Shown piece by piece: positions 8,192 through 18,601 of a stretch of DNA of 64,000 nucleotides. The stretch comes from Pelomonas sp. V22. GTDB lineage: Bacteria > Pseudomonadota > Gammaproteobacteria > Burkholderiales > Burkholderiaceae_C. Every line of letters begins with the position of its first letter. The stretch's first letter is position 1. Position numbers and translations under genes: made by a program. The notes beneath the pieces were generated by a model. That model worked only from the letters and a program-made list of their open reading frames with translations, was not told where the DNA came from and made no database searches. The stretch is from the NCBI RefSeq assembly GCF_030014915.1, contig NZ_JAGIXS010000002.1:310001-374000 (forward strand). The letters are read 5' to 3'.

Positions 8192-8905
8192 ATGAGCAAG
8201 ACCTGCCCCTCATCCCTTCCCGCGCTTCCCGCCCTTCCACTCCTGCTTGCGCCGCTGTTGCTGCTCGGCGCCTGCTCCACCCCGCCGCTGGTGCAAGGCC
8301 CGATGCTGGCCGCACCGGTCAAGGCACCGCTGTACCTGGAGCGGCCCAACAACGGCGCGATCTACCAGGCTCACATGCCAGCCAATTCGCTGTTCTCCAG
8401 CGAGCGGCGGCCGCAGGCCATTGGCGACACCCTGAAGGTCGACATCGCTGAAAGCCTGCAGGCCAGCCAGCGCAGCAGCAGCGACACGAGCCGTGAGAAC
8501 AAGCTCGCGGTCAAGGGCCCCGGCCCCGGCCGCAAGAAGGGCGGCGTGATCGAGACCATCCTCAATGCCGATGCCACGGCCTCGGGCAGCGACTCCTTCA
8601 AGGGATCGGGCAACACCGAGGCCTCGAGCAGCTTCAGTACCCAACTGGCCGTGACCGTGATCAATGTGCTGCCCAACGGCCACCTGGTCGTGGCTGGCGA
8701 GCGCAGCACGGGGCTGAACGGCGGCCGCAGCACGCTGCGCTTCTCGGGCACGCTGGACCCGCGCGACATCCGCCCCGGCAACATCGTCAGCTCCAAGGAC
8801 GTGGTCAACGCCAGCCTGGAGAACGTCGGCCAGGGCGACGTGTCGGAAGCCGCCTCGCGCACCTGGCTGCAGCGTGTCTTGACGCGCAGCCTGTCCATCT
8901 GGTGA
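8192..8905 (+). CDS. FlgH-like L-ring lipoprotein outside any flagellar operon
   Basis: A 237-residue lipoprotein (lipobox LLGAC). Residues 65-237 follow the FlgH pattern: NSLFSSERRPQAIGDTLKVDI, a Ser/Thr-rich linker, FKGSGNTEASSSF, then VTVINVLPNGHLVVAGER, LRFSGTLDPRDIRPGN and a final WLQRVL. FlgH forms the outer-membrane L-ring bushing around the flagellar rod. Here none of flgB-L surrounds it; it ends an operon with a lipoprotein and two small proteins. It may be a second FlgH copy or an outer-membrane ring serving another machine. GGGAGA precedes the ATG. Confidence 0.75.
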   Translation: MSKTCPSSLPALPALPLLLAPLLLLGACSTPPLVQGPMLAAPVKAPLYLERPNNGAIYQAHMPANSLFSSERRPQAIGDTLKVDIAESLQASQRSSSDTSRENKLAVKGPGPGRKKGGVIETILNADATASGSDSFKGSGNTEASSSFSTQLAVTVINVLPNGHLVVAGERSTGLNGGRSTLRFSGTLDPRDIRPGNIVSSKDVVNASLENVGQGDVSEAASRTWLQRVLTRSLSIW

Positions 8906-9043
8906 TGCGGCTCAGAGAACGCTGCTGCGGTCAAGCCGCTTAGGGCGCCCTCGCCCCCCGCTACTTCGGCGACCGCTGCGGCCGCGCATCCCCTAAAAGC
9001 TCGTCAGCCCAAAAGTGGCCCGAGCGCCACCGAGATTCCATTG

Positions 9044-9808
9044 ATGAAACCCCGCAGTTCCCACGGCGGCCCCGAGCTGCCGCCCGAACCCACCCAAGCC
9101 TGGATGACCGATGCCCGGGTCAAGACCTACCGCCGTGGCGAAACCATCATCCAGGCCGGCAGCGAGCTCGGCGAATGGGTGGCGATCAGCAGCGGCGCCG
9201 CCTGCCTGATGGCCAAGGTGGCCGGCAACTCCAGCGTGGCCGTGGCGGCCCTGTGGCTCGGAGACGTGATCGGCTGGAACTCGCCGCTGGGCAAGCTGGC
9301 GGCACGCTACGAGGTCAACGCCCTCGTCGACGTGGTGACCATCAGCATTCCGCGCACCCAGCTGAGCCAGTCGCCCGATTCGCATGAGCGCGGCGACACC
9401 GCCCTGCTGCATGCCGCCACCGAGGCGCGACTGCAGGACCAGATCACGATGCGCCTGGCCGGCAACGGCTTCCAGCGCCTGGTCAGCGTGCTGGCCACGC
9501 TCGCTTCGGCCCTGGCGCCGCCGCTGGCCGAAACCACGCCGCGCAGCCGACTGCCGCTGCCGGTGGCGCAGGCCTTCGTCGGCCAGCTCTCGGGCCTGTC
9601 ACGGCGACAGACCTGGATCTACCTCGGCCAGCTGACCGAGGCCGGCTGGGTCTCGACAGCCCGGACCAAGGTGGTGCTGGAAGGCCTGGCAGCCTGGCTC
9701 GCGCTGATGTCCGAGGTGGAGCGCGAAGGCCTGGCCTGCATCGCCACCGTGGAGTTGTGCAGCGAAACGCTGATGCGCCTGGGCGAGGCTGGCGCCGCTG
9801 CTTGGTAG
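9044..9808 (+). CDS. Crp/Fnr-family transcriptional regulator
   Basis: The 254-residue protein has an N-terminal cyclic-nucleotide-binding-like beta-roll (about 20-120, with RRGETIIQAGSELGEWVAISSG). A dimerisation helix follows (130-165), then a C-terminal winged helix (VGQLSGLSRRQTWIYLGQLTEAGWVS, about 190-215). The phosphate-binding cassette of true CRP is not recognisable, so the ligand, if any, is unknown. No Fnr-type cysteine cluster is seen. The ATG at 9044 was preferred to the TTG at 9041. It converges on the next gene with a 6-bp gap. Confidence 0.8.
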   Translation: MKPRSSHGGPELPPEPTQAWMTDARVKTYRRGETIIQAGSELGEWVAISSGAACLMAKVAGNSSVAVAALWLGDVIGWNSPLGKLAARYEVNALVDVVTISIPRTQLSQSPDSHERGDTALLHAATEARLQDQITMRLAGNGFQRLVSVLATLASALAPPLAETTPRSRLPLPVAQAFVGQLSGLSRRQTWIYLGQLTEAGWVSTARTKVVLEGLAAWLALMSEVEREGLACIATVELCSETLMRLGEAGAAAW

Positions 9809-9814
9809 TCGGCC

Positions 9815-10324
9815 CTACTCGTCGTGCTTGGACCAGAGCGAGGCCGTGGCCGTGCGCGGCGCGCTCTTGCGGGTGCGCAGCACCGCCTCGAAGCCCTGCT
9901 GGCCGCCGTTCCAGGCGGCGGTGATCAGGCCTGAGAGGTCTTCCACCGACAGCTGGCTCAGGTCGCTGCGGAACATCTTGATCGCCGGCACTAGGTTGCC
10001 GCGTGGCACGCTGGGATGGGTGACCAGCACCGCCTGCACGGCGCTGTAGGCATCGGGGCTTTGCTGGCAGATCTCGCGGATGCGCCGCAGCGACTCGCGC
10101 GGGTCGGCCTGGCGCTCGGGCGAAAGCCAGGGCAGCTCCAGCGCCGCCTGCTCGCGCTCGCTGCGGGCCAGCTTGCAGGCCACGAGCAGGTATTCGCAGT
10201 CCTGCGCCTGCACGGCCCGCTCCTCGAGCTCGGCCTCGCTCAGGTCGCCGGCATAGCGGGCCTCGACGATCTCGCGCAGTTGCCGGCGCAGGTCCTGCAA
10301 ACGGTTCTGGAGTTCGGTGCTCAT
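9815..10324 (-). CDS. Hypothetical soluble protein
   Basis: A 169-residue protein with no family I recognise. Residues 1-70 are a charged helical segment (ELQNRLQDLRRQLREIVEARY), likely coiled coil. Residues 70-150 look globular (VLVTHPSVPRGNLVPAIKMF), and the tail is basic. There is no signal or membrane segment. It is transcribed divergently from the small membrane protein and globin genes; the shared upstream region is about 160 bp. Confidence 0.6.
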   Translation of the reverse strand: MSTELQNRLQDLRRQLREIVEARYAGDLSEAELEERAVQAQDCEYLLVACKLARSEREQAALELPWLSPERQADPRESLRRIREICQQSPDAYSAVQAVLVTHPSVPRGNLVPAIKMFRSDLSQLSVEDLSGLITAAWNGGQQGFEAVLRTRKSAPRTATASLWSKHDE

Positions 10325-10481
10325 CACGGCCCCTTCCTGATACAGCCAAGGCCCCAAGGACCAACGCATCTTGGGCCCAAGCGGCGGCCGCCGCAACAAC
10401 TGAAACGCAGGGCCTGTGGGCGCGACACCGCATTGATACAGGCCGGGCCGACAGTGCGGACATCGACAACCGGAGTCCGCC

Positions 10482-10673
10482 ATGAAGTTTGTGACCCTGC
10501 CCCGCGCCACTGAACCCGCCCCCTTGCTGCCGCCCGATTTCCGCAGCGAAGCCTTTGCCGAAGACCTGCTGGAGCCGCCCCGCGCCGCCCCGCGCGGCTG
10601 GAGCCTCGTGCTGCTGCCGCTCGGCCTCGCCGTGCTGGGCGGTGCCCTGCCGCTGATGCAAGGCCCCGTCTGA
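10482..10673 (+). CDS. Small single-pass membrane protein
   Basis: A 63-residue protein with a proline- and acid-rich N-terminal 40 residues and one C-terminal hydrophobic helix (LVLLPLGLAVLGGALPL). GGAG lies about 8 nt before the ATG. It precedes the globin gene by 26 bp on the same strand, so the two probably share a transcript. Function unknown. Confidence 0.5.
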   Translation: MKFVTLPRATEPAPLLPPDFRSEAFAEDLLEPPRAAPRGWSLVLLPLGLAVLGGALPLMQGPV

Positions 10674-10699
10674 TCCCCCCACACCTCCCGGAGAACCGC

Positions 10700-11119
10700 A
10701 TGACCCCGAACCAGATCACCCTCATCCGCCACAGCTTCGCCCTGGTCGAGCCCATCGCCCCGCAGGCTGCGGCCCTGTTCTACAGCCACTTGTTCGCCGC
10801 CGACCCCACGCTGCGACCTATGTTCATGGGCGACATGCAGATGCAGGGGCAGCGCCTGATGCAGATGATCGCCGCTGCCGTGTCGTTGCTGGAGCATCCC
10901 GGCCAGCTGATGCCGGTGCTGCAGAAGATGGGCCAGCGCCACGCCGGCTACGGCGTGCGCGACGAGCACTACGGCACCGTCGGCGCCGCCTTGCTGCGCA
11001 CGCTGGCCGATGGCCTCGGCGAGCGCTTCACGCCCGAAGTGCGCGAGGCCTGGGTGGCGATGTACGGCGTGATCAGCCGCACGATGATGGACTCAGCCGC
11101 CGAGGCCATGCCGGCCTGA
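10700..11119 (+). CDS. Single-domain bacterial globin (flavohemoglobin-type)
   Basis: A 139-residue heme globin without the reductase module of Hmp. Key positions are visible: Tyr B10 in LFYSHLF, Phe CD1 in RPMFMGDM, and the proximal histidine F8 in GQRHAGYGV followed by DEHYGTVGAALL. This family binds O2 or NO and often protects respiration or detoxifies NO, usually with a separate reductase. Its neighbours, a Crp-like regulator and a two-component system, fit a response to respiratory stress, but that link is inference. ATG 10700 follows CCCGGAGAA. Confidence 0.88.
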   Translation: MTPNQITLIRHSFALVEPIAPQAAALFYSHLFAADPTLRPMFMGDMQMQGQRLMQMIAAAVSLLEHPGQLMPVLQKMGQRHAGYGVRDEHYGTVGAALLRTLADGLGERFTPEVREAWVAMYGVISRTMMDSAAEAMPA

Positions 11120-11165
11120 AACATTTGAAACCTGGCCTGAAACCGCGCCGATACAAGGGGCCGCG

Positions 11166-11984
11166 ATGCTGATTTCCATGACAAGCATCGCGCACCACCC
11201 TGGCTATCATCCGCCCGACTCACAAGCCTTCAGCGATGCCGAGATGACGAGCCCGCAAACCCAGGTGATGGTGGTGGACGACGAGCCCGAGCTGCGCACG
11301 CTGCTGGGCGAGTATTTCCAGCGCCATGGCCTGCAGGTCTTGATGGCGGCCGATGCGGCCGAGGCGCGCGAGCTGCTGCAGCGGCACAACCCTGGCCTCC
11401 TGGTGCTGGACGTGAACATGCCGGGCGAGAACGGCCTCTCGCTGGCGCGCTGGCTGCGCGAGACGCGGCCCCAGGTCGGCATCGTCATGCTGACCACGGC
11501 CAGCGATCCGGTGGACCGCATCGTCGGCCTCGAACTGGGCGCCGACGACTACCTGCCCAAGCCCTTCGAGCTGCGCGAGCTGCTGGCCCGGGTGCGCGCC
11601 GTGACGCGCCGCCTGGCCGAGCGCGCCAGCGCCGTGTCTCAAGCAGCGCCGCCGGCCATGCCGCCGGCCGACAGCCAGCGCGTGGCCTTCGGTGCCTGCC
11701 GGCTTGACCTGGAGCAGCGCCGGCTGTTCGATGGCGCGGGCGGCGAGATCGAGATCACGGCGGCCGAGTTCGACCTGCTCGCCCTGTTTGCCCGCCACCC
11801 GAACCGGCCGCTGAACCGCGACCAGATCATGGAGCAGGCGCACAACCGCGGCTGGGACGTGTTCGACCGCTCCATCGACCTGCGCATCATGCGGCTGCGC
11901 CGCAAGATCGAGCGCAACCCCGACAAGCCCGAGCTGATCAAGACGGTGCGCAACGTCGGCTATGTCTTCGTCCCCGGCGCCTGA
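11166..11984 (+). CDS. OmpR/PhoB-family response regulator
   Basis: The REC domain (about 35-150) has VVDDE, phospho-acceptor Asp in LLVLDVNMPGENG and Lys in YLPKPF. The C-terminal winged helix (about 170-268) ends in IKTVRNVGYVFVPG, the standard OmpR wing. It would bind DNA as a dimer after phosphorylation. The first 26 residues are non-family and the ATG at 11244 would give a conventional N-terminus. However, AAGGGG at 11155 is ideally placed for the 11166 start. The histidine kinase gene begins inside its 3' end, marking the pair as cognate. Confidence 0.88.
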   Translation: MLISMTSIAHHPGYHPPDSQAFSDAEMTSPQTQVMVVDDEPELRTLLGEYFQRHGLQVLMAADAAEARELLQRHNPGLLVLDVNMPGENGLSLARWLRETRPQVGIVMLTTASDPVDRIVGLELGADDYLPKPFELRELLARVRAVTRRLAERASAVSQAAPPAMPPADSQRVAFGACRLDLEQRRLFDGAGGEIEITAAEFDLLALFARHPNRPLNRDQIMEQAHNRGWDVFDRSIDLRIMRLRRKIERNPDKPELIKTVRNVGYVFVPGA

Positions 11985-12636
11985 ATCCGGCATTCAATTC
12001 GCCATGCAAGCCGCCCTGCCCCTGCGCCTGCCCACCCTGCCCGGTTGCGGCAACCTGGCCGCGCTCGGCGAGGTCGGCCTGCCGCTGCTGACGGCCCTGC
12101 TCGACCAGGTGCCGGCCCGCGTCGTCGCGCTGGATCAGGAGGAGCGGCTCTGCTATGCCAACGACGAGTTCTTCCGCTTCACTGGCCTCGCGCCCGCGCA
12201 GGTCCTCGGCCAGCCGATCTCGCGCATCATCGGGCTGCCCGCCTACGAGGCCTACCAGCCCTTGAAGGAGCGTCTGCGGCGCGGTGAGGCTGCCAGCTGG
12301 GAGGGCTGGATCGAGCTCGCCGCGCGGGGCCGGCGCTACATGCGCGAGCACCTGCTGCCCACCGGGCCGCGCGAGGACCCGCTGCGTTCGCTGATCATCA
12401 TCAGCCTGGACTGGACGGCGCTGCAGCAGCGCGAGGCCGAGCTGTCCAGCAAGATCGAGGAGCTGGAGACCACGCAGGCGCTGAAGGCCTCCATCGTCGA
12501 CCACGCGCTAGCCGCCCTCGTGTCGACCGACGAGCGCGGCCTGGTGGTCGAGTTCAATCCGGCCGCCGAGTCCATGTTCGGCATGAGCCGCGAGGCCGCG
12601 CTGGGCCGTTCAGTGGCCGAGCTGATCATTCCCTAG
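11962..12636 (+). CDS. PAS hybrid histidine kinase, 5' part ending at in-frame amber
   Basis: This fragment holds a first PAS domain (about 30-150; VPARVVALDQEERLCYANDE) and a short coiled linker. It also has the first two thirds of a second PAS domain (VSTDERGLVVEFNPAAESMF), then stops at TAG 12634-12636 immediately after ELIIP. Related PAS domains continue ELIIP-E/Q-RYR, and the downstream bases encode RYRRAHDEGM in the same frame. The stop therefore interrupts one gene. ATG 12004 is an alternative start that avoids the 23-bp overlap with the response regulator gene. If made, this product is a kinase-less PAS protein. Confidence 0.75.
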   Translation: MSSSPAPESGIQFAMQAALPLRLPTLPGCGNLAALGEVGLPLLTALLDQVPARVVALDQEERLCYANDEFFRFTGLAPAQVLGQPISRIIGLPAYEAYQPLKERLRRGEAASWEGWIELAARGRRYMREHLLPTGPREDPLRSLIIISLDWTALQQREAELSSKIEELETTQALKASIVDHALAALVSTDERGLVVEFNPAAESMFGMSREAALGRSVAELIIP

Positions 12637-12663
12637 CGCTACCGGCGCGCCCACGACGAGGGC

Positions 12664-13998
12664 ATGAGCCGCATCGCCGGCGGCGGCGCGGCCCGCGTGA
12701 TCGGCCGGCGCGTCGAGATGTCGGCCTTGCGCATCGACGGCAGCGAGTTCCCCATCGAGATGGTGCTGTGGCGCACCTCGGTCGGCGGGCGCGCCTACTT
12801 CACCGCCTCCATCGCCGACCTGACCGAACGCCACAACGCCCAGGCCGAGATCGAGCGCCAGCGCGAGGCCCTGCGCCAGAGCGAGAAGCTGACCGCCATG
12901 GGCAGCCTGCTGGCCGGCGTGGCCCATGAGTTGAACAACCCGCTGGCCATCGTGATGGGCCGGGCCGCCCTGCTCGAAGAAAAGCTGCAAGGCCATGCGC
13001 TGGCCACCGACGCGCTGCGCATCCACGAGGCCGCCGAGCGCTGCGGCCGCATCGTGCGCACCTTCCTCAACATGGCGCGGCAAAAGCCCACCGAGCGCAG
13101 CACGGTCGGCATCAACGAGCTGGTGCGCGCGGCCGTGGAGCTGCTGCACTACGGCCTGCGCAGCCACGGCATCGAGCTGCGCCTGGCCCTCGCGCCCGAG
13201 CTGCCCCAGGTCCATGCCGACCCCGACCAGATCGGCCAGTTGGTGCTGAACCTGCTGGTCAATGCGCAGCAGGCCATGGTGGGCTGCGAGGGCGCGCGGA
13301 CCCTGAGCATCAGCAGCGGCCTGGAAGAGCGCCGCAGCGACCGCGCGCCGCGCATCTGGCTGCGCGTGGCCGACAGCGGCCGGGGCGTGCCGCCCGGGCT
13401 GCAGGAACAGATCTTCGCCCCCTTCTTCACCACCAAGGCCGATGGCGTGGGCACGGGCATGGGCCTCTCGGTCTCGCGCTCGATTGCCCGCGAGCATGGC
13501 GGCAGCCTGGTGCTGGAAGCCAGCAGCGAACAGGGCGCCAGCTTCCGCCTGAGCCTGCCGGTCAGCGGCCGCGCCGAGACCGTGACGGCACCCGCGCCGC
13601 TGGACGCGCTGGACCAGGGCAGCGAGGCCCGCGTGCTGGTGGTGGACGACGAGCAGGAGATCGCCGACCTGATGCGCGCCTTCCTGGAGGGCGCCGGCTA
13701 CGAGGTGGCCACGGCCGAGTCCGGCGCCGTGGCGCTGGCGCTTCTGCAGGAGGCCCAGTTCGACCTGATCGTCTCCGACCTGCGCATGCCCGACATGGAT
13801 GGCGCCGCCCTGTGGCGCGCCGTCGGCGAGCTCTCGCCGGGCCTCGCCCGCCGCATGGTCTTCGTCACCGGCGACACCCTCTCGGCCGCCGCACGCGGAT
13901 TTCTCGACAAGACCCGCTGCCTGAGCCTCGACAAGCCCTTCACCAGGCCCGAGCTGCTGGCGGCCGTCCGCAAGCTGCTGGACGGCGAAGACGCTTGA
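12664..13998 (+). CDS. Hybrid histidine kinase, 3' part after the amber codon
   Basis: Same frame as the preceding fragment, separated from it only by TAG and nine codons. It contains the end of the second PAS domain. HisKA follows with the phospho-acceptor histidine in GVAHELNNPL, then HATPase_c (N-box LNLLVNAQQAM, G-boxes DSGRGVPPG and GTGMGLSVS). A C-terminal receiver has VLVVDDE, Asp in LIVSDLRMPDMDG and Lys in LDKPF. No good ribosome-binding site precedes ATG 12664, so independent translation is doubtful. The intact gene would be the partner of the OmpR-type regulator upstream, with phosphorelay through its own receiver. Confidence 0.8.
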   Translation: MSRIAGGGAARVIGRRVEMSALRIDGSEFPIEMVLWRTSVGGRAYFTASIADLTERHNAQAEIERQREALRQSEKLTAMGSLLAGVAHELNNPLAIVMGRAALLEEKLQGHALATDALRIHEAAERCGRIVRTFLNMARQKPTERSTVGINELVRAAVELLHYGLRSHGIELRLALAPELPQVHADPDQIGQLVLNLLVNAQQAMVGCEGARTLSISSGLEERRSDRAPRIWLRVADSGRGVPPGLQEQIFAPFFTTKADGVGTGMGLSVSRSIAREHGGSLVLEASSEQGASFRLSLPVSGRAETVTAPAPLDALDQGSEARVLVVDDEQEIADLMRAFLEGAGYEVATAESGAVALALLQEAQFDLIVSDLRMPDMDGAALWRAVGELSPGLARRMVFVTGDTLSAAARGFLDKTRCLSLDKPFTRPELLAAVRKLLDGEDA

Positions 13999-14088
13999 TG
14001 CCGGCGGCCCGTCCGCCGCACGCAACACCCTGGTAGCAACCCTCTGGCGGCGCGATATGCGCACGCTAGGCTCGCTGCGCGCACAACA

Positions 14089-14107
14089 ACAGCTCCATCA
14101 GAGCTGT
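14089..14107. promoter_or_regulatory. Inverted repeat upstream of the TonB receptor
   Basis: Arms ACAGCTC and GAGCTGT flank a 5-nt spacer, 55 bp before the receptor start. It could be a regulator site or a leader hairpin; there is no U-run, and it does not match a Fur box. Confidence 0.35.
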
Positions 14108-14162
14108 CCTTCAATATCCAGCGCGCCTGCCGCAAGGGCAAACAACCCAGAGGGACAAGACC

Positions 14163-16646
14163 ATGACTGCATCCAATTCCGTCTTCCGAATTCGTCCGCA
14201 ATTCAAGCCCCATTGGCTGGCCCTGGCCGCCGCGCTGGCCAGCAGCGGGGCCCTGGCCCAGAACGCCAAACCGGCCGAGGCCAAGAGCCTGGAACTGGTC
14301 ACGGTGACCGGCAGCCGCGCCTCCATCCGCAGCGTGGCGGACAGCGCCTCGCCGGTGGACGTGATCGACGCCGCCACCATCGCCTCCAGCGGCGCCGTGG
14401 AACTGGGCCGCTTGCTACAGGAGCTGGCGCCCTCATTCAACTTCCCGCAGAGCTTCGTCTCCGACGGCACCGACCTGATCTGGCCGGCCTCGCTGCGCGG
14501 CATGGGCCCCGACCAGGTGCTGGTGCTGGTCAACGGCAAGCGCCGCCACCAGCAGGCCCTCGTCAACGTGCAGCAGAGCATCGGCCGCGGCTCGGCCGGC
14601 ACCGACATCAACACCATCCCGGTCTCGGCCATCGAGCGCATCGAGGTGCTGCGCGACGGTGCCTCCGCCCAGTACGGCTCGGACGCCATCTCCGGCGTCA
14701 TCAACATCATCCTCAAGCGCAAGAACGACGGCGGCACGGTCACCGGCGAGTACAGCCAGACCAGCAAGGGCGACGGCGACACCTGGAAGTTCGGCGCCAA
14801 CACCGGCTTCGCGCTCGGCAACGGCTTCCTCAACCTCAGCGCCGAATATGTGGACCGGGGCGAGACCAACCGCGCCGGCCTCGACTCGCTGCGTGTCTCG
14901 CCGCCCCGGGTGACGCAGCGCATCGGCGATGCCGCCACCAAGAGCAAGCTGCTTTGGGCCAATGGCGAGATCCCGGTCGGCGAGTCCGAGCTCTACTTCT
15001 TCGGCGGCTACTCGAGCCGCGAGGGCAATTCCTCGGGCTTCTTCCGCCCCAGCGGCGACGGCCGCACCATCCCCGCGCTGTACCCGAACGGCTTCCTGCC
15101 GACGCTCCTGACCACCAGCGACGACTGGTCGATGGCCCTCGGCCTGCGCGGGCAGATCGACAAGACCTGGAGCTACGACGCCAGCATCAACCGCGGCCAC
15201 AACCAGTTCGAGTTCGCCTCCAGCAACACGGCGAACGTCTCCTGGTACTACGAGCCCAAGCCGGGCGGTGGCATCTATGCCGACACGCCCACCTCGGCCA
15301 AGGACGGCACGCTGCGCTTCAACCAGACCACGGCCAACTTCGATGTGAAGGGCCAGCTCGACTGGGGCATTGGCAAGGAGCCGCTGTATGTGGCGACCGG
15401 TGCCGAATGGCGCTCCGATGGCTTCGAGATCCAGGCCGGCGATCCGGTCTCCTACGCCTATGGCCGCAAGAACGAGGGCGCCATCTTCATCGCCAACCAG
15501 ACCGGTGGCGCGGCGGCCGCCGGCATCCAGGGCTTCCCGGGCTTCACGCCGGCCACGGCGGTGGACAAAAGCCGCCGCAGCGTGGGCGTCTATGCCGATG
15601 CCGAGTCTTCGGTCACCGACCAGTTGCTGCTCGGCGCAGCACTGCGTTTCGAGGACTACTCGGATTTCGGCAAGAACACGACCGGCAAGCTGTCCATGCG
15701 CTTCAGGGCCAGCGAGGGACTCTCGTTCCGGGGCTCGGTCAACACGGGCTTCCGCGCGCCGGGCATCCAGCAGCAGTACTTCAGCCAGGTCTCGACGACG
15801 CTGGGCGCGCAGGGCCAGCTGACCGACACCGTCACCGCGCGCCAGGGCAGCGCGCTGGCCACGGCCTTCGGCATCAAGCCGCTGCAGGAAGAGCGCTCCA
15901 AGAGCGCCACGCTGGGCCTGACCCTGCAGCCGGCGCCGGGCGTCTCGCTGACGGCGGACTTCTACAACATCCGCGTCAAGGACCGCATCGTCTTCTCCAG
16001 CGAGATCGGCCCCGAGGCCAACTCGGCCGCTTGCACCGATGCCAAGGTCTGCCCGGTGCGCGTGATCCTGCGCAACCTGAACCTGGGTGCGGCCACGCTG
16101 TTCACCAATGCGATCGACACCAAGACCGTGGGCGCCGATTTCGTCGGCCAGTACACGATGAAGCTTGCCGGCAGCGACACGCTGACGCTCGATGCTTCCT
16201 ACAGCTACAACAAGACCACGATCACGGCCATCCATTCGCAGAGCTCGGTGCTGTCCAGCGACGTGCTGTTCGACCAGACCCAGCGCACGCTCTTGCAGGA
16301 AGCCCTGCCCCACCATCGCGGCAGCCTCGGCGGCACCTGGAAGAGTGGCGACTGGCGCGTCAACCTGAACAACAGCTACTACGGCCAGGTCAGTGGCCAG
16401 GGCTTCACCGGCGTCAAGCAGACCTGGAGCGGCAAGTGGCTGACCGACCTGTCGCTCAACTGGAAGATCAACAAGCAGTTCGACGTGAGCGTCGGCGGCC
16501 AGAACATCTTCAATGTGCATCCGGACAAGTGGAACGACGCGGCCGGCTTCCCGCTCAATGCGCTCGGCTTCACCTATGGCTGGGAGACCGTGCCCTTCGG
16601 CATCAACGGGGCGCGCTACTTCGTGCGCGGCAAGTACTCGTTCTGA
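14163..16646 (+). CDS. TonB-dependent outer-membrane receptor
   Basis: An 827-residue receptor. A signal peptide ends near ASSGALAQ. A TonB-box/plug start follows (SLELVTVTGSRAS), then the plug domain with RGMGPDQVLVLVNGKRR and IERIEVLRDGASAQYGSDAISGVINIIL (about 60-185), then a 22-strand barrel ending in aromatic YFVRGKYSF. It imports a ligand across the outer membrane using ExbBD-TonB energy. The plug resembles the large CirA/BtuB-like class used for siderophores, vitamins or carbohydrates; nothing nearby fixes the substrate. It is monocistronic and converges on the ABC exporter genes. Confidence 0.92.
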   Translation: MTASNSVFRIRPQFKPHWLALAAALASSGALAQNAKPAEAKSLELVTVTGSRASIRSVADSASPVDVIDAATIASSGAVELGRLLQELAPSFNFPQSFVSDGTDLIWPASLRGMGPDQVLVLVNGKRRHQQALVNVQQSIGRGSAGTDINTIPVSAIERIEVLRDGASAQYGSDAISGVINIILKRKNDGGTVTGEYSQTSKGDGDTWKFGANTGFALGNGFLNLSAEYVDRGETNRAGLDSLRVSPPRVTQRIGDAATKSKLLWANGEIPVGESELYFFGGYSSREGNSSGFFRPSGDGRTIPALYPNGFLPTLLTTSDDWSMALGLRGQIDKTWSYDASINRGHNQFEFASSNTANVSWYYEPKPGGGIYADTPTSAKDGTLRFNQTTANFDVKGQLDWGIGKEPLYVATGAEWRSDGFEIQAGDPVSYAYGRKNEGAIFIANQTGGAAAAGIQGFPGFTPATAVDKSRRSVGVYADAESSVTDQLLLGAALRFEDYSDFGKNTTGKLSMRFRASEGLSFRGSVNTGFRAPGIQQQYFSQVSTTLGAQGQLTDTVTARQGSALATAFGIKPLQEERSKSATLGLTLQPAPGVSLTADFYNIRVKDRIVFSSEIGPEANSAACTDAKVCPVRVILRNLNLGAATLFTNAIDTKTVGADFVGQYTMKLAGSDTLTLDASYSYNKTTITAIHSQSSVLSSDVLFDQTQRTLLQEALPHHRGSLGGTWKSGDWRVNLNNSYYGQVSGQGFTGVKQTWSGKWLTDLSLNWKINKQFDVSVGGQNIFNVHPDKWNDAAGFPLNALGFTYGWETVPFGINGARYFVRGKYSF

Positions 16647-16656
16647 GCCGGCGCGG

Positions 16657-18597
<1,941 letters not shown>

Positions 18598-18601
<4 letters not shown>

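Noticed and set aside
14433-16520. 695-codon minus-strand frame opposite the TonB receptor
   Set aside because: A shadow of the receptor gene: no ribosome-binding site, low-complexity composition, and the plus strand has all family motifs.
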